64,000 nucleotides of DNA, from contig NZ_JAHRXF010000001.1 of NCBI RefSeq assembly GCF_019104725.1, positions 186,001-250,000 on the forward strand, read 5' to 3'. Shown piece after piece: positions 7,451 to 14,949 of the stretch. The notes below the pieces were generated by a model. That model did no database searches, was not told the origin of the DNA, and worked only from the letters and a program-made list of their open reading frames with translations. A program made the position numbers and the translations under genes. Numbering within the stretch: position 1 is the stretch's first letter; the number at the start of each line of letters is the position of its first letter. The DNA comes from Streptomyces corallincola (GTDB lineage: Bacteria > Actinomycetota > Actinomycetes > Streptomycetales > Streptomycetaceae).

Positions 7451-8956
7451 ATGACGCATTCGCAGGACGCAGGGTCCGGCAGATCCGACGCGCGGCCGAT
7501 GCAGGTCGAGACGCACGGTCTGGACGTGATCGGGGACGCGGAGCGCAAGGGCACTCCACGCACGCTGTTCTGGCCGTGGTTCGGGGCGAACGTCTCCGTT
7601 CTCGGGCTCAGCTACGGCGCCTTCGCGCTGGGCTTCGGCGTCTCCTTCTGGCAGGCGCTCACCGCCGGGATCGTCGGCATCATCGCCTCCTTCCTCCTCT
7701 GCGGCTTCATCGCCGTCGCCGGAAAACGCGGCTCCGCGCCCACGATGGTGCTCAGCCGCGCCGCCTACGGGGTGCGGGGCAACCGGCTGCCATCAGCCAT
7801 TTCCTGGGTGCTCACGGTGGGCTGGGAGACCGTCCTCATCTCACTGGCCACCCTCGCCACCGCGACCGTCTTCGACCGGCTCGGCTGGGGCGGCGGCACC
7901 GAGACCAAGGTCGTCGGTCTCATGGTCGTGGCGGCGCTGACCGTCGTCGGCGGGGTCATGGGCTTCGACCTGATCATGCGGCTGCAGACCGCCATCACCG
8001 TGATCACCGGCGTCCTGACCCTGGTCTACATCGGTCTGGTCGCCGACCACATCCACTGGAGCACGGTCGCCGCCATCCCGGCCGGGTCGCCCGAGGAGTT
8101 CATCGGCGCCCTCGTCTTCGTCATCACCGGTTTCGGGCTCGGCTGGGTCAACGCCGCCGCCGACTACTCCCGCTATCTGCCCCGCACCTCCTCCAGCCGG
8201 GGTGTCATCGGCTGGACCACGGCGGGCGGCTCGGTCGCCCCGTTGCTCCTGCTGGTGTTCGGCCTTCTGCTGGCGGGTTCGTCCGAGGACCTGAGCAAGG
8301 CCATCGCCGCCGACCCCATCGGCGCCCTCACCACCATCCTGCCGACGTGGTTCCTCGTACCGTTCGCCGTCGTCGCCGTCCTCGGACTGGTCGGCGGCGC
8401 CATCCTCGACATCTACTCCTCCGGCCTCGCCCTGCTCTCGGCCGGGCTGCGCGTACCGCGCTACCTCGCCGCCCTCCTCGACGGCGTCCTGATGATCGCC
8501 GGGTCCGTGTACATCGTGTTCTTCGCCGACAACTTCCTCGGCCAGTTCATGGGCTTCCTCACCACCCTCGGCGTCCCCATCGCCGCCTGGTGCGGCATCA
8601 TGCTCGCCGACCTCGCGCGCCGCCGCCGCGACTACGACGACGGCGACCTCTTCCGGCCGCACGGCCGCTACGGCGACGTGCAGCCCGCACCGCTGCTGCT
8701 CACCCTCGGCGCCACCGCCGTCGGCTGGGGCCTGGTGACCAACACCGCCGCCGACTGGCTGACCTGGCAGGGCTACCTCCTCGGCCCGGTCGGGCTCGGC
8801 GGCCGTACCGGCGACTGGGCATACGCGAACCTCGGCGTCCTCGTCGCCCTCGCGCTCGCCTTCCTCGGCACCTGGCTGCTGAACAAGGGCCGCGTCCGCG
8901 CACAGGAGAGCCTCGCCCCCAGCCCCGTACCGAACGACGGGGCGTACACCGCGTGA
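7451..8956 (+). CDS. NCS1-family purine/cytosine permease
   Basis: 501 residues with about 12 hydrophobic segments. The N-terminal VETHGLDVIGDAERKGTPR followed by LFWPWFGANVSVLGLSYGAF is characteristic of NCS1 nucleobase:cation symporters (CodB/PucI group), as is FGLGWVNAAADYSRYLPR in the middle. It probably imports cytosine, uracil, hydantoin or a related nucleobase. Its stop overlaps the GTG of an isochorismatase-type hydrolase (GTGA), so transporter and hydrolase are translationally coupled, suggesting that the hydrolase acts on a product of the imported compound. A palindromic operator sits at the promoter start point. Confidence 0.9.
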   Translation: MTHSQDAGSGRSDARPMQVETHGLDVIGDAERKGTPRTLFWPWFGANVSVLGLSYGAFALGFGVSFWQALTAGIVGIIASFLLCGFIAVAGKRGSAPTMVLSRAAYGVRGNRLPSAISWVLTVGWETVLISLATLATATVFDRLGWGGGTETKVVGLMVVAALTVVGGVMGFDLIMRLQTAITVITGVLTLVYIGLVADHIHWSTVAAIPAGSPEEFIGALVFVITGFGLGWVNAAADYSRYLPRTSSSRGVIGWTTAGGSVAPLLLLVFGLLLAGSSEDLSKAIAADPIGALTTILPTWFLVPFAVVAVLGLVGGAILDIYSSGLALLSAGLRVPRYLAALLDGVLMIAGSVYIVFFADNFLGQFMGFLTTLGVPIAAWCGIMLADLARRRRDYDDGDLFRPHGRYGDVQPAPLLLTLGATAVGWGLVTNTAADWLTWQGYLLGPVGLGGRTGDWAYANLGVLVALALAFLGTWLLNKGRVRAQESLAPSPVPNDGAYTA

Positions 8957-9510
8957 CCGCCGGGCCCGCGCCCGGCGACCTGCTCGCCGTGATCGACATG
9001 CAGCGCGTGTTCGCGGACCCCGGGAGCCCCTGGCGCACGCCCCGGTACGCCGAGGCCGCCGCCGGGATCGTACGACTGCTGCCCGCCTTCGGAGACCGTG
9101 TCGTCTACACCCGCTTCGTCGCCCCGGCGGAACCGGCCGGGGCCTGGCGCGCCTACTACGACGCCTGGCCCTTCGCGCTCCGGCCGCCGGACGCCCCGCT
9201 CTGGGACCTGACCGACCAGTTCGCCGATCGCCCCGGACACATGGTGGACGCCACCACCTTCGGGAAGTGGACCCCTCGGCTCGCCACACTCCTCGGCGGC
9301 CCGGACGCCCGCCTCGTTCTCACCGGCGTCAGCACCGACTGCTGCGTCCTGTCCACCGCGCTCGCCGCCGCCGACGCGGGAGTTGAGGTCGTCGTGGTCG
9401 CGGACGCCTGCGCGGGCGCGGACGATGCGGCGCATGAACGGGCCCTGCGGGTGATGGAGCCGTACGGCCCGCTGATCCGCGTGATCACCGTGGACGAGCT
9501 GCTCGCGTAG
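8953..9510 (+). CDS. Isochorismatase-family cysteine hydrolase
   Basis: 185 residues; GTG start overlaps the permease stop. The family triad is visible: Asp15 in VIDMQRVF, Lys105 in FGKW, and Cys130/131 in GVSTDCCVLSTA, followed by VVVVADACAGADD. Members hydrolyse small amides such as ureidoacrylate, N-carbamoylsarcosine, biuret or nicotinamide. Coupling with an NCS1 nucleobase permease favours a pyrimidine- or purine-derived amide such as ureidoacrylate or an N-carbamoyl compound; this is inference. The 233 bases that follow contain no convincing gene. Confidence 0.88.
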   Translation: MTAGPAPGDLLAVIDMQRVFADPGSPWRTPRYAEAAAGIVRLLPAFGDRVVYTRFVAPAEPAGAWRAYYDAWPFALRPPDAPLWDLTDQFADRPGHMVDATTFGKWTPRLATLLGGPDARLVLTGVSTDCCVLSTALAAADAGVEVVVVADACAGADDAAHERALRVMEPYGPLIRVITVDELLA

Positions 9511-9743
9511 CGGCTGGGGGCACGCCCTCGACCGATCCGGCGGGCGGGTGCTGTGCCCCGTAGGACTGCCGAGCGGTGCGCCGACCGGTCCGGCGGTCGC
9601 TGTCGCGGGCCCTGCGGAAGCTCACGCTCCGGTCTGACGGCCGCTGACGCATGGCCCCCGCTGCACCGGGTACGCGTGCCGAAAGCACGCCCGGGTGTCA
9701 GCCCGTGCGTGACCGTAATGCCGCCGCTACCTGGGGATCTGTG

Positions 9744-10142
9744 ATGGAAACTCCCGCACACGACGACCTTCCGACGCCCGCCCAGCAGGCGCTCGACGCG
9801 CTGGCCGTGAACGCCGAGGACCAGGGAGCCCTGGACACCCTCGCCCACAGCGATGTGCTCGTGCCCGTCCCGGACGACGCCGTGGACAGCGAGGGCGCGG
9901 GGTCCGCGACGATCGCTCTGCCGGTGCTGGAACAGGCCGAGGGCGATTCGGTCGTGCCCGTGTTCACCTCCGAAGGAACGATGGCCGAGCTGCTGCCGTT
10001 CGTCTCCCGCTACCGCCTGGTGCCGCTTGGCGCCCTCGCCTCCCAGTGGCCCGCCGACGATCTGTCGCTCGCCATCGACGGCAACTCCGAGCACGGCCTC
10101 ACCCTGACCTCCCAGGGCGTACGCACCCTGCTCGTCAGGTAA
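9744..10142 (+). CDS. SseB-family protein
   Basis: 132 residues; GTG-ATG tandem start codons, with ATG taken as the start. The order PTPAQQALDALAVNAEDQGALDTLAHSDVLVPVP, then VVPVFTSEGTMAELLPF, then a central VPLGALASQWPADD matches the SseB N-terminal domain, a small alpha/beta module common in actinobacteria and often found near secretion or ADP-ribosylation systems. Its molecular role in Streptomyces is unknown. It is monocistronic and is followed by a strong bidirectional terminator shared with the convergent MarR gene. Confidence 0.82.
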   Translation: METPAHDDLPTPAQQALDALAVNAEDQGALDTLAHSDVLVPVPDDAVDSEGAGSATIALPVLEQAEGDSVVPVFTSEGTMAELLPFVSRYRLVPLGALASQWPADDLSLAIDGNSEHGLTLTSQGVRTLLVR

Positions 10143-10169
10143 TCCGTCCGGCGAGAGGGTGCCCGTCTC

Positions 10170-10215
10170 GCGCGGGACCGCCGACGGGCCTCAACCGGCC
10201 CCGGCGGTCCCGCGC
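10170..10215. terminator. Bidirectional terminator between sseB-like and marR-like genes
   Basis: Perfect 14-bp stem GCGCGGGACCGCCG / CGGCGGTCCCGCGC with an 18-base loop. Its right arm lies inside the last codons of the MarR gene, so it can serve both convergent transcripts. Confidence 0.75.
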
Positions 10216-10616
10216 AGCATGCGGGCAAGTACACGCCGTTGGAGCGGCAGCACCTCGGCGTGCAGCTCACGGCCCCGGCGGGTCAGTACGACCGCGACGC
10301 CCCGGCGGTCCTCCGTGCAGGCCGACCGCTCCACCAGTCCGTCCCGCTCCAGCCTGCTGATCAGACGGGACAACGCACTCTGGCTGAGATGCACCCGGCC
10401 GACCAGGTCCTGCACCCGATATATCCGGCAGGTATCGGCAGAGGTGGCGGTGGGCGGCGGGTCCGAGGCGAGTACGTCCAGCACCTCGAAGTCGCTCGCC
10501 CCGAGGCCGTGCGGACGCAGAACGCGGTCCACTTCGCACATTGTCCGCGCGTGCACGGCGAGGATGCCCCGCCAGCGCTCCTCCAGCCGGTCGTCAGCCG
10601 GCGTGTCGGCTGCCAT
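10191..10616 (-). CDS. MarR-family transcriptional regulator
   Basis: 141 residues. A canonical MarR winged helix is seen: FEVLDVLASDP, the DLVGRVHLSQSALSRLISRLERDGLVER recognition helix, and the wing TEDRRGVAVVLTRRGREL. It acts as a dimeric repressor of drug- or stress-responsive genes. The gene has its own promoter facing the repeat array at 10700; an inverted GTTG-N6-CAAC about 30 bases upstream is a plausible autoregulatory site. No divergent partner gene is adjacent, so its target is unknown. Confidence 0.93.
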   Translation of the reverse strand: MAADTPADDRLEERWRGILAVHARTMCEVDRVLRPHGLGASDFEVLDVLASDPPPTATSADTCRIYRVQDLVGRVHLSQSALSRLISRLERDGLVERSACTEDRRGVAVVLTRRGRELHAEVLPLQRRVLARMLRGTAGAG

Positions 10617-10646
10617 ACGGGCACGGTAGCACTGGCCCGGTCAGTG

Positions 10647-10660
10647 GTTGAGCGTGCAAC
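10647..10660. promoter_or_regulatory. Possible MarR operator
   Basis: GTTGAGCGTGCAAC, an inverted repeat of GTTG/CAAC half-sites spaced by 6, about 30 bases upstream of the MarR start. Similar half-sites occur in the operator of the second MarR gene at 34374. Confidence 0.35.
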
Positions 10661-10699
10661 TGGTTTGGTGTTGTGGCTGTTGGGGCTGCTGGGTGAGTG

Positions 10700-10813
10700 T
10701 GTGCGGGGCATGGGCGCTGCGTCTGTGTGTCCCGCGCCTGTGTGGTGCGCCGGGACGTGTGTGCCGAGCACATGTGTGCCCGGCACATGTGCTGTGCTCG
10801 TGTGCTGTGTTGT
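10700..10813. repeat. Degenerate 15-bp CACATG repeat array
   Basis: The clearest units are GTGTGCCGAGCACAT, GTGTGCCCGGCACAT and GTGCTGTGCTCGTGT, at 10759-10803, in exact 15-bp register, flanked by weaker copies on the left. The spacer (10617-10882) contains no gene. Confidence 0.8.
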
Positions 10814-10882
10814 TCGACGGCGGCCGGGTGATACGCCGGTACGAGACGGCCGTACGAGGCGGCCGAGCGAGGGCTACGAGGC

Positions 10883-11233
10883 TCAGGCCTCTGGGTCCTG
10901 GAGCAGGCCGACGAGGTTGCCGTCGGCGTCCTTCACCGAGGCGATGATCCGACCGCCGCCCACGTCCTGGGCGTCCTGAAGCAGCTCCGCACCCGCCTCA
11001 CGCAGTGCCGCGAGCCGTTCCTTCAGGTTCGTCACATGCCAGTACGGCACTGGGCCGGTCATGCCCTTCGCGTGGCCGTTCGGGTCGAGCCCGATGTCCT
11101 GCCCGGCGGCCTTGAAACCGACGTAGTACGGCTCGTCCACGTACGGCTCGACGCCGAGCAGCGCTGTGAACAGGGACTTCGCGCTGTCCTTGTCGTGGAC
11201 GGGGTAGATGATCGTCTGTACTCCGGCGGTCAT
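10883..11233 (-). CDS. VOC-superfamily (glyoxalase-fold) protein
   Basis: 116 residues. A single beta-alpha-beta-beta-beta module pair: TIIYPVHDKDSAKSLFTALLG, DEPYYVGFKAAGQDIGL, then VTNLKERLAALREAGAEL and IIASVKDADGNLVGLLQ. This is the small VOC type that includes bleomycin-resistance-like and antibiotic-binding proteins as well as metal-dependent enzymes. The residues aligned with usual metal ligands are not all identifiable, so a binding rather than catalytic role is possible. Transcribed alone, away from a hexanucleotide-repeat spacer. Confidence 0.85.
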   Translation of the reverse strand: MTAGVQTIIYPVHDKDSAKSLFTALLGVEPYVDEPYYVGFKAAGQDIGLDPNGHAKGMTGPVPYWHVTNLKERLAALREAGAELLQDAQDVGGGRIIASVKDADGNLVGLLQDPEA

Positions 11234-11347
11234 GGGACCACTCCTCTCGGGATGTCCGGTCCGGCGGAGGCGGGGTGCTCGGCGCCGGTGCTTCTGCGTT
11301 CCACGCTAGGGCGGGGGGCGGGGTGGGCGCTTCTCCGATCCTGACCG

Positions 11348-11425
11348 GTGTCAGTGTCAGTGTCAGTGTCAGTGCGGGTGCGGGTGCGGGTGCGGGTGCG
11401 GGTGCTGGTGCTGGTGCTGGTGTGG
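11348..11425 (+). repeat. Hexanucleotide microsatellite (13 units)
   Basis: Four perfect GTGTCA units, then five GTGCGG, three GTGCTG and one GTGTGG, contiguous. It fills part of the 442-base divergent spacer 11234-11675, which has no gene. The sequential unit change suggests stepwise replication slippage. Related GTGCGG tracts occur at 32150 and 43530. Confidence 0.95.
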
Positions 11426-11675
11426 CCGTTCGCCTTCCGTCCCCGTACCGCCGCCCGTGTAGCTCCGGCGCCTGTGTCGCTATGGGGGCCGACGCCACTG
11501 CGGGCCCGGTGTTGGTGGGGTGCCGACCTATGTGGCCTCGGAGGTGCTTCCGGAGTGCCTGTTGGTCCGTACGACGCGGAATCCCCGGCCCCGTGAGGAT
11601 TTCGCCGGGGTGTATCCGGCAAGACATCCCGCACCGGCCGGTACCGGTCCGGCGGGGTCCGTGAAGGAGGCACGC

Positions 11676-12656
11676 ATGACCAGGGCGCTTGTTCCGCTCC
11701 ACAATCTGCGCCTTGGTGGTGTGGGCCCCGAGGATGTGGTCGTGGACGCCGAGGGGCGGGTTCTCGCCGGACTCGCGGACGGCCGTGTCGTGCGTGTCCA
11801 CAACGTGGAGGACCCCGATCTCGCCCGTGTCGAGGACTTCGCCTCCACCGGGGGCCGTCCCCTCGGCCTCGAACCCCTCCCGGACGGCGATCTGTTGGTG
11901 TGCGACGCCGAACGCGGTCTGCTGCGTGTGTCGCCCGGCGGTGCGGTGAAGGTGCTCGCGGACTCGGCGGCGGGGGAGCCGCTGCGGTTCTGCAGCAACG
12001 TCGTCTCCCTGCGCGACGGCACCGTCTACTTCACCGTCTCCAGTCGCCGCTACCCCCTGCACTCCTGGCTGGGCGACATCGTGGAGCACATCGGCACCGG
12101 ACGCCTGCTGCGGCTCGCACCCGGCAGTTCCGTACCCGAAGTCGTGCTGGAGGGGCTTCAGTTCGCCAACGGGCTCGCGGCGAGCGCCGACGAGTCCTTC
12201 CTCGTTCTCGCCGAGACCAACGCCTGCCGCCTGCTCAGGTTCCCGCTCACCGGCCCGCGCGCGGGTCACGTCGAACACTTCGCCGACCTGCCCGGCATGC
12301 CGGACAACCTGTGGCGGGACGGCGCCGACGGTCCGATCTGGGTTGCGCTCCCGCTGCCGCGCCTACGGGTGCTGGACGGGCTGCACCGGACTCCGTTCGC
12401 CGTGCGCCGCGCCGTCGCGGGGGCCGCGCTGCGGGTGCCGTTCCGCCCCAGCGGCTCGGTCGGGGTGGCCGCGGTGGACGACCGAGGTGCCGTCGTGCAC
12501 CATCTCGCCCGCCACCACTCCGGGTTCCGCATGGTCACCAGTGTGTGCAGGGTCGGGCGGCGACTGGTCCTCGGGAGCGTCTCGGAGCCGGGGCTCGCGG
12601 TGTGCGCCCTGCCGCAGAGCGTCGGAGTGCCGGTCGGCGTGATGACCGGCCGTTAA
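11676..12656 (+). CDS. SMP-30/strictosidine synthase-like beta-propeller protein
   Basis: 326 residues; ATG preceded by AAGGAGG, an excellent ribosome-binding site. The motifs EDVVVDAEGRVLAGLADGRV, GGRPLGLEPLPDGDLLVCDAERGLLRV, NGLAASADESFLVLAETNACRLLRF and GMPDNLWRDGADGPIWVAL are the repeated blades of the gluconolactonase/strictosidine-synthase six-bladed propeller. Enzymes of this fold hydrolyse lactones or phosphotriesters using a central divalent metal. No signal peptide is seen, so it is cytoplasmic; the substrate is unknown. Monocistronic. Confidence 0.85.
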   Translation: MTRALVPLHNLRLGGVGPEDVVVDAEGRVLAGLADGRVVRVHNVEDPDLARVEDFASTGGRPLGLEPLPDGDLLVCDAERGLLRVSPGGAVKVLADSAAGEPLRFCSNVVSLRDGTVYFTVSSRRYPLHSWLGDIVEHIGTGRLLRLAPGSSVPEVVLEGLQFANGLAASADESFLVLAETNACRLLRFPLTGPRAGHVEHFADLPGMPDNLWRDGADGPIWVALPLPRLRVLDGLHRTPFAVRRAVAGAALRVPFRPSGSVGVAAVDDRGAVVHHLARHHSGFRMVTSVCRVGRRLVLGSVSEPGLAVCALPQSVGVPVGVMTGR

Positions 12657-13005
12657 GAACTCGTTGTGAAGGGGCGGCTTCCCGGCCGGTGCGTCCCGGT
12701 GGAGGCGGGGCCCCGATACCGGCCGCCCAGCGGTCTCCTGCGGGTGCGCACACTCGTGCTCGTACGGTAAGCGCCGCACGTCACCGCCCGTGGGGTCGCT
12801 AGCGTGTCGCCGTACTCGCCGCGGTCCTGCCGTGCTGCTTCATGGTGCCCCGCACCATGTGGTCCTGCGCCATGCCCAGTCCCGGCCGCACAGGGGGGAG
12901 CGCCATGTGGGCCACAGAGGGTGGGGCGCTTGGCGTGGGACCGGGCTCCGTGAGTAGTGTCTACAGCACTGTCGTCGCCCGATACTCTCCCCAGAACTGG
13001 AATCC
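12657..13005. other. Spacer with weak CCATG-repeat traces and uppP promoter
   Basis: No gene is seen. Around 12840-12920 there are loosely spaced CACCATGTGG / CGCCATGCCC / CGCCATGTGG words resembling decayed 15-bp repeat units. Just before uppP, GATACTCT about 25 bases upstream of the ATG could be the -10 of its promoter. Confidence 0.45.
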
Positions 13006-13842
13006 ATGAGCGCCATCTCCGTCGGTCAAGCCGTCGTCCTCGGAGTCGTCGAGGGGGTGACCGAGTTCCTCCCCGTGTCCTCCACGGGCCATCTGAAGAT
13101 CGCCGAGGGGCTCATGCACATCCCCGTCGATGACGCGTCCGTCGTCGGTTTCTCGGCCGTCATCCAGGTCGGCGCCATCGCCGCCGTGCTCGTGTACTTC
13201 TTCAAGGACATCAAGCGGATCGTCTCCGCCTGGTTCCGAGGTCTCGGCAACCGTGAGGAGCGGTACCACCACGACTACAAGTTCGCCTGGTGGGTCATCG
13301 CCTCCACCATCCCGATCGTGATCGTGGGCCTGGCCGCCAAGCCGCTGATCGACGGCCCGCTCGCCTCGCTCTGGGTGGTGGCCGGTTCGCTCATCGTCGG
13401 GTCCGGTGTGATGTGGGTCGCGGACCAGATGGGCCGCCACAAGCGCGGTGAGGACGACACCTCGTTCAAGGACGCCATGCTGGTCGGCTGCTCCCAGATC
13501 CTCGCCCTGCTCTTCCCCGGGTTCTCGCGTTCCGGTGCCACCATGTCCACCGCGCTCATCCTCGACCTGGACCGCGTCGCCGCCACCCGGCTGTCCTTCT
13601 TCCTCGGCATCCCCGCTCTCACCGGCGCCGGTATCTACGAGCTGAAGGACGCCCTCGGCGCGGGTGTGGGCGCTGCCCCGCTCGCGGTCGGCACCCTCGT
13701 GTCGTTCATCGTGGCCTACGCCTCCATCGCCTGGCTGCTGAAGTTCGTCGCCAAGCACTCCTTCAACGCCTTCGTGATCTACCGGCTCGTCATCGGCGCC
13801 GCCCTCCTGGGGCTCCTCGCCACCGGCACCCTGGCCGGCTGA
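13006..13842 (+). CDS. uppP: Undecaprenyl-diphosphatase (UppP/BacA)
   Basis: 278 residues, with about eight membrane segments. It dephosphorylates undecaprenyl pyrophosphate on the outer face of the membrane to recycle the lipid carrier of peptidoglycan synthesis, and overproduction confers bacitracin resistance. The first signature EGVTEFLPVSSTGHL is at residues 16-30 and the second, LFPGFSRSGATMSTAL, is at about 169-184; both contribute catalytic Glu, Ser and Arg. The gene is followed by a perfect 12-bp terminator stem. Streptomyces often have more than one copy. Confidence 0.96.
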   Translation: MSAISVGQAVVLGVVEGVTEFLPVSSTGHLKIAEGLMHIPVDDASVVGFSAVIQVGAIAAVLVYFFKDIKRIVSAWFRGLGNREERYHHDYKFAWWVIASTIPIVIVGLAAKPLIDGPLASLWVVAGSLIVGSGVMWVADQMGRHKRGEDDTSFKDAMLVGCSQILALLFPGFSRSGATMSTALILDLDRVAATRLSFFLGIPALTGAGIYELKDALGAGVGAAPLAVGTLVSFIVAYASIAWLLKFVAKHSFNAFVIYRLVIGAALLGLLATGTLAG

Positions 13843-13860
13843 ACCGGACCCGACACGCCC

Positions 13861-13898
13861 ACGGGGCGCGGCACCCACACCGGGACGCCGCGCCCCGT
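13861..13898 (+). terminator. Terminator of uppP
   Basis: Perfect 12-bp stem ACGGGGCGCGGC / GCCGCGCCCCGT with a 14-base loop, 18 bases after the uppP stop; no U-tract. Confidence 0.75.
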
Positions 13899-13910
13899 AG
13901 TCGTAGCCGC

Positions 13911-13986
13911 CCCTATGTGTGCTTCGCCCATGTGGGCCTCACCCATGCGGGTCCAGGTGGCGGCCCACCTGTCCACATGTGCGCTC
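13911..13986. repeat. Degenerate 15-bp CATGTG repeat array
   Basis: Five units in 15-bp register, including CCCATGTGGGCCTCA, CCCATGCGGGTCCAG and TCCACATGTGCGCTC, between the uppP terminator and the FadR-type promoter. Confidence 0.75.
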
Positions 13987-13997
13987 ACCGCGCGGCC

Positions 13998-14046
13998 TTG
14001 ACACCCGCCTTGACACGGACGCCCCGGCCGCCGCACCATCGCACCC
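13998..14046 (+). promoter_or_regulatory. Promoter of FadR-type gene
   Basis: Two TTGACA hexamers (13998-14003 and 14010-14015). The second is 18 bases from CACCAT at 14034-14039, placing transcription at about 14046-14047, i.e. at the GTG codon, so the mRNA is probably leaderless. Confidence 0.6.
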
Positions 14047-14868
14047 GTGAACCCCGACCTGTCAGACAGCCTGACAGGTGGCTCGGCACCCCGGCGCGTG
14101 AGCGCGATGGAGGCCGTTCTCGGCCACCTGCGCGGCGCCATCGAACGCGGCGAGTACGCCGTGGGCGACAAGCTCCCTTCCGAGGCCGAGCTGTGCCGCA
14201 CCCTCGAAGTGTCCCGTCCCGTGCTCCGCGAGGCGTTGCGCGCGCTCCAGACCGTCGGCCTCACCGTGTCCCGCACCGGCAGCGGCACGTTCGTCGTCGC
14301 CAACGCCGTCCAGGACCCCACCTTCGGTGACTACGCGGCCGGTGACCTGCTCGAAGTCCGGCGCCATGTGGAGATCCCGGTCGCCGGATACGCGGCCGTC
14401 CGCCGTACCCCGGAGGATCTCGACCGCCTCGTCGGCCTCCTGGAGCGGATGGAACGCGAGACCGACACCACCGTGTGGGTCGCCCTGGACACCTTGTTCC
14501 ACCTGACCGTGGCCGAGGCCGCTCACAACCCCGTCTTCCGCCGGGTCATCGAGGAGATCCGCGACGCGCTGGCCCGCCAGTCCGCCTTCCTCAACGAACT
14601 GGGCGGCCGACGCGAGCAGTCCGAGCGCGAACACCGGGCCGTCGTCGATGCCCTCACCGCCGGGTCCGCGCCCGACGCGACGCGGGCCATGAGCCATCAT
14701 CTCGACCGCGTCGGCAGCAGCCTCAGCGACATCGTCCGGGCGGGCACGAGCAGCGTCCCGGCCCGGCCCGGCACCGTACCGGCGGCCGGTTTACTCCCCG
14801 TGGCAGATCCGGACGCGGCGCCCGGCCATGTCCCGGCAGCCGCGCCCGCCGCCACGGCCGACGCATGA
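14047..14868 (+). CDS. FadR-subfamily GntR transcriptional regulator (FCD domain)
   Basis: 273 residues, GTG start at the predicted transcription start. The winged helix (AMEAVLGHLRGAIERGEYAVG, LPSEAELCRTLEVSRPVLREALRALQ) spans about 18-85, and an all-helical FCD effector domain spans about 100-225 (DTLFHLTVAEAAHNPVFRRV; ligand-metal histidines near EHRAVVDAL and SHHLDR). A 23-bp palindrome lies just inside the gene, consistent with autorepression. Codon 249 is TTA (14791-14793), suggesting bldA dependence. It precedes asparaginase on the same strand by 81 bases and likely controls it. The C-terminal ATADA is part of a 25-bp duplication. Confidence 0.92.
   Translation: MNPDLSDSLTGGSAPRRVSAMEAVLGHLRGAIERGEYAVGDKLPSEAELCRTLEVSRPVLREALRALQTVGLTVSRTGSGTFVVANAVQDPTFGDYAAGDLLEVRRHVEIPVAGYAAVRRTPEDLDRLVGLLERMERETDTTVWVALDTLFHLTVAEAAHNPVFRRVIEEIRDALARQSAFLNELGGRREQSEREHRAVVDALTAGSAPDATRAMSHHLDRVGSSLSDIVRAGTSSVPARPGTVPAAGLLPVADPDAAPGHVPAAAPAATADA
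14057..14079. promoter_or_regulatory. 23-bp palindromic operator overlapping the FadR-type gene start
   Basis: ACCTGTCAG-ACAGC-CTGACAGGT: a perfect 9-bp inverted repeat with a 5-bp centre, at +11 to +33 of the deduced transcript. Site size and symmetry fit a GntR/FadR dimer site; position implies a roadblock or autorepression mechanism. Confidence 0.65.
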
Positions 14869-14901
14869 CTCCCGTACCCGCCGCCACGGCCGACGCGTGA
14901 C
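14845..14901 (+). repeat. 25-bp direct repeat spanning a stop codon
   Basis: Two 25-bp copies (14845-14869 and 14877-14901) with one mismatch; the first contains the TGA of the FadR-type gene and the second a copy of it. Confidence 0.9.
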
Positions 14902-14949
14902 CCGCGTACCGGCCGCATCCCCATCCACCCTCCCCGGCAGTCTCAGGCA

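Noticed and set aside
7576..9510. Long plus-strand Arg/His-rich frame over the permease gene
   Set aside because: Only its last part (8953-9510) is a real protein; the rest is an out-of-frame reading of the permease.
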